DNA from: Artemia franciscana
Lineage: Eukaryota > Arthropoda > Branchiopoda > Anostraca > Artemiidae
Length of the DNA: 64,000 nucleotides
Assembly (NCBI RefSeq): GCF_032884065.1
Contig: NC_088866.1
Span: 60,748,168-60,812,167 of the forward strand
Reading direction: 5' to 3'
Shown here: positions 44,469 through 56,700 of the stretch, piece after piece
How the letters are laid out: every line of letters starts with the position of its first letter
Numbering within the stretch: position 1 is the first letter of the stretch
Position numbers and translations under genes: made by a program
Notes under the pieces: generated by a model
Seen by the model: the letters and a program-made list of their open reading frames with translations, nothing else
Databases searched by the model: none
What the model was told of the DNA's origin: nothing

Positions 44469-47400
44469 CTATGATGTCTACGAAAAAGACGTATTTGAGG
44501 AGGAACAAGCCAGAAAAACTGGTCCATAGAAATGAATGTCCGAAAAGGCGTCCTGCTTTTGGCCAAAAAAATCTCAGTTTTATCCTCGAGTTTTAAATGG
44601 TCTTGCAGTTTTTTTATTGGCCAAAGAGACATTTGGCCTCCTCTGAAGCTTCTCGGCCCCTGATCACCCAATATTGGGATTCTATCTCAGACGTAAATTT
44701 TAGCTACAAACTAACCGAAGCAATGTATCAAATTGCATTTAAAGACATGAAGGCTAGGTTAAATTAGTATTTCGGTTCGATATTAAATAATCCTAGAACT
44801 GTTGGGGGAACAGAAGTTAAGCTATAAATGATTCCTGAGCTTACTTAAAACTTTAGATGCTATTGTGTATTTACAAAAAGGATAAAAGTAAACCTCACCC
44901 GATATCTCCGCATAGATTTTTTTTTATATGTGGATTACTATCCATTTTTAAATAATGTCTACTCGATTGTACATCAGAATGTTAAAGTGGGATTTTTAAG
45001 ATAAGAATTCCTAGACCGTAGTCTTTTAGAGCCTATCTCTATATTAAATTTTCCGCAAACACACATTTAATGAGCCCTATTACTTATCTCTCATTAATTC
45101 TTAGCAATGTTGTGGAATAATTAACACTTCTTAAATTCTATTATCCTGTGTCGCCCCATACAGGTGCAACCCAACTCAATAACACAACTCGTTTTCTTTA
45201 ACATAATTTCTTTGAAAATAAAAAACAACCTCCTTGGTAGGAAACAAATCATGCCTAAGAAACCATTACTAGTGTAACAGGGGCGTAATTTACTATTGGG
45301 GAGTGGGGGGCAAAAATCACCTCAGACCTCGCCTTACCCTCCCCCCAGCTAAAATTTAGTTCCTTCGAAAATTTTGTCAAAACTAAGACAAGCCTGCATA
45401 ATTCAAGCATCCACAGAAACTGAACAGTTTTGTTTACTATATCTCTGCCCTATAGCCCAAACTATATATTTCCCATGTGTTTTGTCATACATCACTCTTT
45501 TGGTTTAACTTAATACCGGTAAATTGAAGCAATTTAATCAAACAAATACTGACCAGTAAATAGTGGTATAGGTATATTAGAAAGGTCCTTATCAGACTAT
45601 CATTCACCCCAGTAATTTTTGCTTGAAGCATTGGTTAAAATGACAGTCTAGTGAAACTAATTTCTATATTTTGAAGGATAATTCTAACAGAAAATTTAAG
45701 TTCCCAGAAAAAATCTCTTATATTTTCTCTTTGAAAGAGTTAAATATGAGTTGGGCACCTTAATATTAGTTTAATAAAGAATGTTTAAGCTTCAAAGTGC
45801 AAAAAAGTGAGTAAAAAGAGTAAGAAACAAGGTAAAACTTTGTCTCAAAAACATGTCACAGTACCCTATTTCTGTCTAAGTGTTGGCAAAAACAGAAATC
45901 TGTTGAAAACCCTATTAATAATAATCATACAAAAATGGAGAAAACGATTTGTTGTTTATTTCGTTCCTAATTCCAAGTCTAGTCTAATCAGCCAGATACA
46001 ATGGATATTTTCAGTTTTATGTGGATTCTGCCTCAAAACATCTGCCTTGACGAAAATAGGCATTATTGTTTGCACCATAAATTGAAAAGGGTAACACGTG
46101 CCCGGGCAACTGTCTGGGACAGGGATCATATTGCGTTGTTTCCCCCATTTTTTAAATTAGATCAGGTCGTAAATGCATGACTGTCATAAGCAAAAGCGTT
46201 TTGTGCTTTATGACTTGAATAATTTATATTGAATATCAATTAATATCCGGATTCTCAATTGACTAAAAAACTTTATCTTGAGATCAGGATCACAGATCAA
46301 GATAGCTAAAGAATTAAAAGAGGCTCTTAGGGTAGGAGTGTACTAAAATCATTAATTTCTTAGTACGAACAATTTTCGCATCATGTGTCGACGACATCTT
46401 CAATGGAATTTTCTAATTTTGGAAGGATCCTCAATTGGAGGCCCCTATTTTGGAAGGAACCTCCTGTCGCACCTATATAAAATTATGCCTATTGATAAGT
46501 GTTCAATTATTTCATTGAATCTAAGTAATGCCCATCCTTCTGATTGTAATTTTATACCTTTAAATTCAAGCAAAATGATTGATTTGACGTTTGAACATTT
46601 AGACGTGTTCCCTACAGTAAACAAGTTACTGGCATTTACTGATTAAGGTTTCTAAGCTCTGTCGTATTTACCATTTACAAGTAGTAGCATATCATTTATT
46701 TCGAACACGAACAAATAAAGACAACGCATAGGGATTTTTGATGCGTTACCAATAGATGCAGATGGAGGTGTGTAGCGCGTTTAACTCAAAACCTGATTTT
46801 GCAGGGACCAGAATTGTCCCTGGGTCCAATTTATATTTTAAATATAAATTGGACGAGGGAACATAGCCTTAGAGAAAAATTGCATGTCTGTTACTAAAAA
46901 GTCATACGGGTAGAATTCATTTTTGCACTTTTTAGAAGCGCTTTAAACCACAAAAACCAAGACACAATAAACCATATTTTTGAAGTGATTAGTTTTCACT
47001 AAGAAGAAGGGTTTCATATAGCTAGGCGAAGACAGCGGAAGCAGTGGAGGCAGAAAACCTTCAAAACTACAAATTTGCTATGGAAAAGATGGTGATGCCG
47101 ACTGAGCAGATCCTAGCCAATTTCTCGCCCCTTCCCTAACAACAAAATCAACGATGCAAGCAATATTAAGCTGATTAGCTTATCCAACAAAGCTGGAGTA
47201 CGCAGACTTTGAGACTTGGCAAACAATCAATAGTTTTTAGAGGGGGGGGGGGCTAAAGATTAGTTGTTAAAATAAAGGATCAAAACTTTACAGAACAAGT
47301 TTGGAATAATAATATCCAAACATCGTTTTCTTGGCATAAAATTCTAAGCGTGGAAATAAAAACGCCACATATTTTATGAAGAAAATACAGTATTATCTAT

Positions 47401-48751
47401 TCAATTTCTGAAAACGTTTTTTTTCTTTGTGGAATTATGAATTCTATTATTCTCTTAGAACTATACCTTGGAAAGTAATTCCAAAAGTAATGATATTTCT
47501 TTGAGTGGATTCACATTGTTGCTAGAAATATAAGAATATGAAAGACACAAAGAATGTAAAATTGCCGGGGAACTGTCATCTTTCATGGGAAACTCAGCTG
47601 AATTTTTCCCAAGTTTTCAGAAGCTTTCATATTTCAACTTATTTTTTGTGTGTGTTGAGAGTTGAAAATAAAAATATATGACCCAGAAAATTGTTGTGAA
47701 GATAATTTGTCGAGACCAATCAAAATTTATTCCGCAGAAGAGGGAGATTTTATCTGTTCGTAAACAAAAGGGGAATGTGAATTTTGGTAGATAAAATTGG
47801 GCTATTCCCCATATTACTTTTTGCGTGTATTTTCCTAATGTTGTGGTTTTCTATGACTTGTGACTTGAAACTTCAAAGAAGGAAGTCAAGATTCTGCAAA
47901 TATCTTGGAACGAAATAACAGAGATTAAAATATGATAGAAGTCTGCTCTATATTCAGAAACTCATATTTTAAGCTCCTGAAGCACTATTTCAGTAACAAA
48001 GAATGAGCACGAGACCTAACTTCACACATGTTATAATAATCATTTGAACTGGAGCAAAGCTCAATACAGTATTGATACCCGTAAAATGTCAAAAGTAATT
48101 GAGTACAAAATTGCAACGAGAATAATTCCCTGGGAGGAATAAAACCCTATTTTTAATGACGGTACATTTCTATCTTCTCAAAAAGAAAAGGAAAAGCTGA
48201 CATTTAAGATATTAAATTATGATAAGCCCCTAGATAATAATTCAGGATAATAATTAAAATTATATTTCGATAACCCGGTAATATTTCAATTCGTTTATGC
48301 CTTGATGCATCAAGGTTTATGTTGTGTTTATATTGTGTTCATATTTATTTTATGTGTGTTTATATTTTTTACTAAATTTGTTTATAAACTGTTAAAATGG
48401 GCGTGAATATTTTGGACATACAAGTGCACCAAAATTTTAAACTAAAAAGCTAAAGAACTTTGAGCTTCCAATCAAAAGCATACCACGGGATATTGTTCCA
48501 ATAAATTATTGATTTTCCCAACGTTGCAACCTGTAAACTTGCTCTGAACACCTGCTTCAGTCTCAAAGATACTGTCTACAAGCCAGCTCATAGTAGAGGA
48601 ATAGTCAGGAGCACACTGAATTTGAGGAGGTTCTTCTCTACCCAGAGGAAGGTACAAGGACCCCATTCTAAGAGATTTCGAGAAAGATCTGTATGTGTGC
48701 TGAAATCCTTATATTTGAGATTAAACTGGTGTTTTTGAAGTATCCCTGAAC
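44469..48751. other. Unassigned AT-rich stretch
   Basis: A G-rich patch with CAGGGGCGTAATTTAC starts near 45279. A G run lies at 47242-47252. The plus frames at 45807-46085 and 46383-46646 (92 and 87 codons) are unrecognised. The second is slightly less AT-driven and could be an exon, but neither clear splice sites nor family motifs support it. Confidence 0.35.
46824..46854. repeat. Perfect 31-nt palindrome
   Basis: Fifteen-base arms (GTCCAATTTATATTT and complement) surround a single T. Confidence 0.85.
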
Positions 48752-48910
48752 CAAGGCCGTATTCAGGTGTGGGGGAGTAGGGGGTTTGATCCTCCCCCAA
48801 AAATGTTTCTCCGACTCGTAAAACCGTAACAAAAATGAATATAAACAAATTTGTATGCGTTTCTTAGTTTTATTTTATGTAAACCCCTCCTCTCCGAATA
48901 AATCCTTAGC
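48752..48910. mobile_element. Family B MITE copy, right end unclear
   Basis: It starts CAAGGCCGTATTCAG and contains CCGACTCGTAAAACCGTAAC, then ATGAATATAAACAAATT and GTATGCGTTTCTTAG. The expected right terminal repeat is absent, so it is truncated or altered. Confidence 0.65.
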
Positions 48911-49691
48911 CCCCCCCACCTCCCTGAAAATCCATTTATAAATATAAAAAAATTAATAATTTTTTCCCTATAGGTTACGATTGACACTGTCTCCACTTTC
49001 TTACAAAATAGTAGCTTTCTGAGAATCAATAATATATACCGTCGCCTTAAAAGCCAAACATTGGAGTCCCCCTTGAATATGTCCTATAGAATCTGATTTT
49101 CCATTTAAAAGCTTCATAGCGGTGTTTTGGTATTCTGTCCATAAAATCCGGGAAAAGACGAGCGGGGAATAGAGCCAACAGGCCAGCATCATTCAGCTAG
49201 GCAATGTCATTAAGGATTTCCAATGAAAAAGAGGAGGACAGAAAGAAATCCTTACTTCAACTCAAATTGGATTGAAAAGGGAAAAAGTACTAGTCTAAAT
49301 GGCTGAACTTAAGAACGCTATATTTCTCGTTTAGAATGAAACACTTGATTTTGGTCACGACAAGAAAGGAACAAAAAGGATTTCTATGAAAAAGGAAGGC
49401 TTTCATCTTAATTGCACCTAGGCGAGGCTTCATCAGCAAAAGTGTATCAGGTAGAAGAAAAAGCCCAGTTCTGAGATTATTTTACAAGTAACGACAATTC
49501 AATTTCTCTTTGAAGACACCAGGAGCCGAAAATTCAACCAGGGAGGCAACAGGGAAACAAATCTTTGGAACTTTTTCCCCGTTTTAGCGTTTGTTTTGTA
49601 AGCTATCATTTCAGCACATGTTTTGTGAGTGATAGGTTTAATGACTGCTGGAAGGAAGAAAAACTGGCCCACTACTCATCTCCAATTGACA
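48911..49691. other. Spacer with nothing recognised
   Basis: No gene or repeat family recognised between two family B copies. Confidence 0.35.
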
Positions 49692-49926
49692 CAAGGTCGT
49701 ATCCAGAGGGTTGGGTGTTCACCCCCTCCCCTCCCAAATTTTTTGTTCGACTCGTAAAAGCGTAGCAAAAATGAATATAAACAAATTTTGATGCGTTTTT
49801 AAAAGTTTTACTAAATTGCGGCTAGGTTGGGTGTTCACCCCTCCCCTCTCGAAATTTTTGTTCGACTCGTAAAAGCGTAGCAAAATGAATATAGATAAAT
49901 TTCAATGCGTTTTTAAAAGTTTTACT
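49692..49926. mobile_element. Family B copy with internal tandem duplication
   Basis: The left end is CAAGGTCGTATCCAGAGGG. The unit from TTGGGTGTTCACCCC to TTTTTAAAAGTTTTACT occurs twice, at 49711-49812 and 49827-49926, offset by 116 bp and about 90% identical by eye. The right terminal repeat is missing. Confidence 0.75.
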
Positions 49927-50033
49927 GGGTTGCAGCTGTCGCTGCTATTTAACAATTATGTTCAGATGACCCAAAACGCGCTTTTCACTACTTATGATCT
50001 TGGATAAAATAATGTTGCACGTAACATAACAGC

Positions 50034-50230
50034 CAGGGCCATTCCTAGGTTTGGTGGCGTCCGAGGGAAATCTAAATACAGCACACCCCTTTCGACTCAA
50101 ATATAAGCATAAAAAGCTGAATCAAAGTGAAAAATTAGATCAAAGTGGGGAATTCCCAGCCACAGCCTCCCACGCCACGGTGCCGGGGTGACTGCCCCGG
50201 TTGCCCCCCCTCTCAATAGGAAAGGCTCTG
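50034..50230. mobile_element. hAT-type MITE (197 bp)
   Basis: The left end is CAGGGCCATTCCTAGG and the right end is the complement of CAGAGCCTTTCCTA (12 of 14 paired). Flanking octamers ATAACAGC and ATAAAACC match at 6 of 8. The interior right part, GGGGTGACTGCCCCGGTTGC, is GC-rich. This fits a hAT-derived MITE older than the one at 44304. Confidence 0.7.
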
Positions 50231-50238
50231 ATAAAACC

Positions 50239-51301
50239 ATTTGACTTGCCACAACTGAAGTGAAGATGAATCTTGCAAATTAAAAGTTGGTTTAATAATC
50301 ACCCTTTAGCAGATATAAATGACATAAATATAGTGTTAGCACTTCTGCGTTGTTCTATATAGGACTTAGGTAAATACTGTTTGAGATGAATTAGTTTCAT
50401 GGGACAGGTAGTTCTGTGGTTGTTTAATATGGGAAAAAAATTCAATTAAAATATTTCAATAGCCATCCTATACTTTGAAGACCAGTACGGAGAAGTTCAC
50501 ACTGGGAGATGTAAGAGGCGGAAGTAATCAGAACTAAAACAGCTGACAAATTATAGAAAAGTTACAGGTAAACATGGAAAGACCAGTGAAATAATGAAAC
50601 TTCAACGGGCCAAGCCTGGATGTCTCCCGACTATGTCCGTTTTTCCTTGCTAACTTCAAATATGGAGAAATGCTTGCTTCTACTTGTTAATTTTAATTTG
50701 AAGACTTTATGCGGGAAAAGGCCCAAGTTTCTAAAACAAAGCATGTTTATTCTAAGCTAACCAATCACATTTCTTTTTCGATCTAGGAAACATTTTGGAA
50801 AAACTGCTAGGGCTTTGAACTTTTACTTTATTGATCGAAGGGGAGAAAAAGTTAAAAGTAGAAAAGAAGTGTCAAGTGGGAGATTTTACTACACTCTTCA
50901 ATCACTGACAAATTGGTCGACATTCGCTGCCCGGCATTTGGCAACTGTGTAAACTATTTAGTAAACACAGCAAAATATGATCAGTTCATCAGAGACTTGC
51001 CAGAAATTGATGTTCTACTTTTTTAAAAGCTTCAGGCCCCTAGAGACCTCCCACGGTTAGAACTCTTTTTATATTTATGATAATGGTGTAGGCAGATTCT
51101 AGGATTCACGATCCAGCTCTTAATGACACAAAAACAGCATAAACATATGTAATACTTGTTAACCCATGTAAATTTTTACTACACAACCTTAGAAAATGCT
51201 AAGCTCAAATGTTTTATGGCTTTTTGGTAAACTCCTTACAAAATTTAGTTATTTTTCACCTGACAGTTATTGTTTGTAAATCCTCTTATTCTCTCGGCAA
51301 A
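50239..51301. other. Unassigned stretch
   Basis: Nothing recognised; AT-rich with no open frame of note. Confidence 0.4.
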
Positions 51302-51434
51302 CAGTGACGTCAATAAGGAAGAAAGGGGACGGGACATTAACCCTATAGTTTTTTGTGTCTCCCCTAAATTTGAAAAATAAATATTCCCTGTGCCGTCCTA
51401 ATTTTCGTGAATTCCCGCTACATGGACGCCACTG
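51302..51434. mobile_element. Probable hAT-type MITE (133 bp)
   Basis: The ends CAGTGACGTCAAT and ATGGACGCCACTG are inverted repeats at 11 of 13 positions. The flanking octamers do not match, so support is from the ends alone. Confidence 0.5.
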
Positions 51435-53795
51435 TGCTCTGTGACTCTGTAGTTCTATTTAAGATTTCACATTTGTTGATCCTGTGGCTTGGTTTGAGTT
51501 TTCAGATTTCTTTTGAAACCTAATTGTAATCGCACCCTATGTTTCAGGCCTATTTAAGCCAGTTCAGATTCACACATGGTATATAGTCATTAACTATAAG
51601 ATCCTGAAGAGCTGGTAAACTTTTTCCAGCTATCCATTAGAAGTCGTGACTGAAAAGTTTATTTTTTTTTGCTTTTGGAATATTTTTGATAAAAAGGACA
51701 AATTAGAAATAGGTAAAATTAGAGGACATTGATCACCTCATATTGTTCAGATGGCAGCCTTTTTGAACTTTTATACAGTACTCACTTTAAACATCCGTTT
51801 AAAGTGGCACGCAAAAAGAATGAAAAGTAATACTGGGTTTAAACAATAACCGTTTTTTGCCATTACCTAAGATTTTCACTTGAGTAAAACGAGCAGCAGC
51901 AAAAAGTAAAAAGTGATGACTTTTAAAACTTTACGGAAGTCAGATGTGTTTAAACTTTAAAACTAAATAGGTTTTTTGGACCACTTTCTAATCCTTCATT
52001 TTCTTTCAAAATCATATTTGCTTTCGTTTCTTTACGCAAGGTTTATATCATAGATGAATATCGTTGAGCTAAAAAAAAACCTAATCTTGTTGGGGAAAGT
52101 GAAAGTGAACAAAGAGGAGCATGCATTCTTCCTCAGGCTGTTAATAGTTGAATAAATATAAGGCAATGTAGAAAAAGAAATGCAAAACATGATCAGAAAA
52201 ATTGTCACCAGACATCTAGTACGAATAGTTAGTAAACAGTGAGATAGAAAATCATACTTGATAACTGGTTTTGCCCGCTTCAAACACCATAGGAACCTAC
52301 TGGTGATATGGGAGCAAAAACGCAAGGAGCACCCCGAAAAAAATTTATGTAGGTGGTATTACAAAATAATACGTTGATGGTTTATCCCGACTAAGCTTGA
52401 TTTATCTTGTCATAAGAATATGCTGTCGAAATTAACCTTTAATTCTTTCTATGATAGCACTACTGATTTTCGTTATTTAATTTGATTTAATTTTATAGTT
52501 TTTTTATAGTTTATAATTTTATAGTTTATAGTTAATTAACTTTAGTTTTATTTAATTTTAATTATTTTAACTGATTTCCGTTTTTATCTTTGCTATTTAA
52601 AATGACGTGTATTTTTCTAAGCACGTTTGATTAAGATCTATGGGCTTTTGATATTTTCGAAATTAATAAAATTAGAAGGTAAATTAGCCAGATGAACCAA
52701 TGGAATAGGGAGAAGGGGTGTTTTGGGAGTATATACTACCTGTGAAGTTACGTGCAAATCCGGTACAACACAAGAATTCGGTTTGGAAGGAGGCAAATGC
52801 CAGGTGAATTACATGAGAATCATGGAAATATGCAAATAAGATTGTGAATTCCAAGAGTTTTCATGAGAGGGGGGAGGGGTTTGGGTTTCTACTAACGTAC
52901 AGGGCTGATTCAGATGCATAGTTTAGAACACAATAGATCTAAATATAGCCGTTTTGAAAGTTAGTACTGCCCTAACCCTTGTGAGGAGAACCTCCTTCGA
53001 CATGAAATTTCGACCTTGGTCTTTACTTTAATATAAATTTAGGAAAACCTAATAGAAACACAGTGTTTTGGTAGACCTCAAGAACCCACATTTTCAAATT
53101 CTTTTTTCCTTATCAAATGAAGGGATATCCGAGCTGCTTCAGATTGCTACAGATATCATTATCCTAATTAAGACATAGGAAATAAGATCTATGGTATTCC
53201 CTAAAAGCTAGCTATTTATCAGAAAGACTAGAAAACTTAGACACTAGACATATAGGAGATCGATTAGGACTAGATCAGAGAAGATTCAAAATTTGTGCAT
53301 GACCATGCAAAGTTATAAACAATATGGGAATGTGTAACGAAAGCACTAAAAACTTATCTGACCATGTTAGACAATTAAACACTTTTAAGAATAGACACAA
53401 TTAAGAAAGTTTTGTGGGAAAATACTTCCCCAGCAGATATAACACGGGTAAATTATTGTTGTATCTGGCAACATTGGCTAAGGTAGTCAAAATCTTGTTC
53501 AAATTCCTCAAGATCTACAATCCCTTTTACACATATTCATGCCTGTAGCAAAGCCATTAAACAATTCATAATCAGACGAGTTGCAAGACATTAAAAGTTG
53601 AAATGATAACGGAAATAATATTAGTATAAATTATTTTGAAGCCGATTATGCTTTCATATATATTTTCATCTGACCAAATTTTGCCGCTGTTTTAAGTATT
53701 CTGTGAAATTTTTTTCCAAGTTAACTCTTTGACTAGAAGCTTTGGCCCTCGCAGATACAACAATAATACAGCCAGCCAGCAATACGCTATTGCAG
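51435..53795. other. AT-rich stretch downstream of the zinc-finger exon
   Basis: This may be intron or 3' flank of the zinc-finger gene. TTTATAGTT-type short repeats lie at 52490-52570. No AATAAA on the minus strand is seen in the first 700 bases after the stop codon. No further zinc-finger coding exon was recognised. Confidence 0.4.
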
Positions 53796-56700
53796 CTAAA
53801 TTTCTTGAGCTGGGGTGAGTGTAAAAGTAATAGAAACAGGTGATGAAATCTTTTGACTTACGGGTAAATATACCACAGAGGGCACAACCTGGCTACTTTC
53901 ATAATTTGAATCATCGTTGATTGGCTCTGCCATAAGAAAAGCTTGCATATGGAAGCGACCACTGTCTACAGGAACTTGTGGCACAGCGAATGATTTTGGA
54001 AGATGATCAAGATTGCAACCTGATTTTTTGTGTTTATTCTTAATGTGTAATTTAAGAGCTTGCAGATCTCTTGATTGATATCCACATGCTTTACATCGAA
54101 ATTTTGCAGATTTTCGGCGGACTGAAATAGATGCTGACAAACGATTGCGCCTATGTTTACTTAGTAGATGATATAAACAAAGTTCCTTGGTTGGAAAGCG
54201 TTTCCAACATTTCTTACATCGGAACTTGTCGCTACTTCCTGATTTCTTTTTTATCGAAGTCCTTTTTGGTGTCATTAATTCTGAGGATTGAATAGCTTTA
54301 CTATTTTTAGAAATCTGATCATCAGACGCCGATATCTCTGACATTTGTTGTGAAGGATGGTGCTTGATGATATGAACTTGTAGAGATACTACATCAGGAA
54401 AACTATCACCACAAGTAGAGCATAAAGGAGAGGGCATCTTCTCTTGTTGTTTCTGGCGATCGCTCATAATCGAATGCCAAGTTTCTCGGCCTTGTTCGCC
54501 ATGGTCTTGAGTTAAATGCATTTTTAGCCATTTAGGATTTTTAAATGGCTTCTGACAGAGGGGACAGAACTCTTGAGGTAAAGCATGGGCCGAAATTCCT
54601 TCTTCTTCTTTCAAAGGGTGTTCATCATATATACCATGGGCATTTTGTTTATGTACCTTTAAGAAATATTTTGAACTTAGCTCTTTCTGGCAAATTTCGC
54701 AAGAGACACCTTGAAGAGGAGAACCCGCTTCTACGCTAATGCCGTGCATTTTTAACATATGCGTCTTCATGAAATATTTGTTGCATAATTCTTTGTTGCA
54801 TATTTCACAGTAGCTTCTTGGAGGTTGACTTGAGTTCCGTTTTTTTATTTCTTCATTTTTTCCTGTTATTCTGTCAACGAAGCTTCGTCCAGTATTATCA
54901 GGAAGACTAAATGGATTCACAGCGTTTACACCGACTCCGTGCACCGTTTGCATATGTACTTGAAGAAAATACGCTGCAAAAAAGTCCTTTCTGCAAATAT
55001 CGCAAAATGTCTGATGACCACCTGATTCAGATGATCTCTTTCTAACATCTTTATTGTGGGAAGATAGCTCTCTAGTGCTTTGTTCTTGATTCCCCTCTAA
55101 AATACTTCCATGTTCTTTAAGCATGTGAGTAGGAAAAAGTTTCTTCTCAACAGGGCGAACACATATCTTGCACATTGTTTTATCCAGGTCTTGTCCACTT
55201 AAGTCTTTGATCATTGTTTGGAGCTTTTGTAGATCATCGCTTGATTCAGATTTTGGTTCATCAGCTTTTTGTTTTAGTTCTGTGCTAAAATCTCTAACAA
55301 CACCTTCTGGTTTTGATGAATGAAAGTATGACTCATGCATTCTGAGTAAATACTGATTTTGAAAGCTCATGTTGCATATTCTGCATGCTTGATCCTGCTC
55401 TTCTTCACTTTTGGAATTATCGATGCCACGAGTCAGATCAAGTGGGAGGTTTTGATAGTCACTTCCTATTCCAGGACTTTCTTTAAGAGGAACCCCATGC
55501 TTCTTCCACTTGTGTATCTTGAGTGTTTCTTTATTACAAAACTCCTTAAAGCAGAAATCACAAAAAGCTTCTATATTTTGAACTCCCAGTTCTCTTAATT
55601 TTTCTTGGTCCATACGTTCTTTATTCTCTGAGACGCAGTGACTAAATGTTTGTTGTGGATCGTCTTTCGACTTTTCTTCTCTGTCAGATTTTGCTGAGGT
55701 TCCGGCTATAGATGATATGTATTCAGATGCGAAAAAAGGATAGTTTGAATTTTTCCCACTTGATGCAACCGGACTAGATGAGCTCTGAGGCATTGGAGTA
55801 TTACCATTGCTGGAATTTTCTTGTATACCGTGAATTTTGGATTTGTGCCTCTTTAAGAAATACTTATTACAAAATTCCTTTTGACATAACTCACAATAAG
55901 CATCAGGATTGATTATTGTACCAGGTTTCATTAATGACGAAAGAAGGCCCTGGCTAGAAGCTGGAGAGAAAACAGAGTTTGAAATATTTACTTGTACCTT
56001 AGACTCATTTAGCTGCAATTCTGGTCCGTTCAAAGGTTTTAGGTATGGCTGTTTCGGTGATGCCTCTTGAGAAGTAATATTGACTCTAGAGTCGATAGCT
56101 TGAGGAGGGATTTGCTGGAAGCCATTTTGATAAGTTGAACTTTGTTGGCTTCCTTGACTCGAAGGTGTGGTTTCAGAATAAATACCGTGTTTATTAGCCT
56201 TGTGGGTCTTCAAAAAATATTTATTGCAAAATTCTTTGTTGCAAAGCTCACAATAGGCTTCAGGATTAAAAATTCGAATCTGTGGGCCGTTTGTAGGGAC
56301 AACTTGACCAGATTGCATAGTTGGGGCACTGTTAACGAATGGAAAGAGAAATGGATTTGGTGGGAAAGGTAGCATGCCTGGGTGAATCACAGCGTTACTC
56401 ATCTTGTCAGGAGGAAGCTGAAAAGGAGCTTTAACTCCCAATGTGTCTTGTTTCGCTTCTCCTTTAGGACTAGCATTAGGAGTTCTTTCCGGGGATTCAG
56501 TGTCCTTTCTCCAAGCTGGTAGTTGATAACGAAAAGGATTTATCGCATCATGACCTTGTGACAGTAATTGATGTTGTTGCTGTAAAAGGATCTGCTCTTC
56601 CAGTTGCTGTCTTTTCAGCTGCTCAAATATGATTTTATTTACATGGTACTCTTGAAAGTGCATTACAAGCTGCGGTTCACTTTCTAGCGCCTCATTACAG

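Noticed and set aside
45807..46646. Two plus-strand frames of 92 and 87 codons
   Set aside because: No motif, no convincing splice sites, and chance frames of this length are expected.
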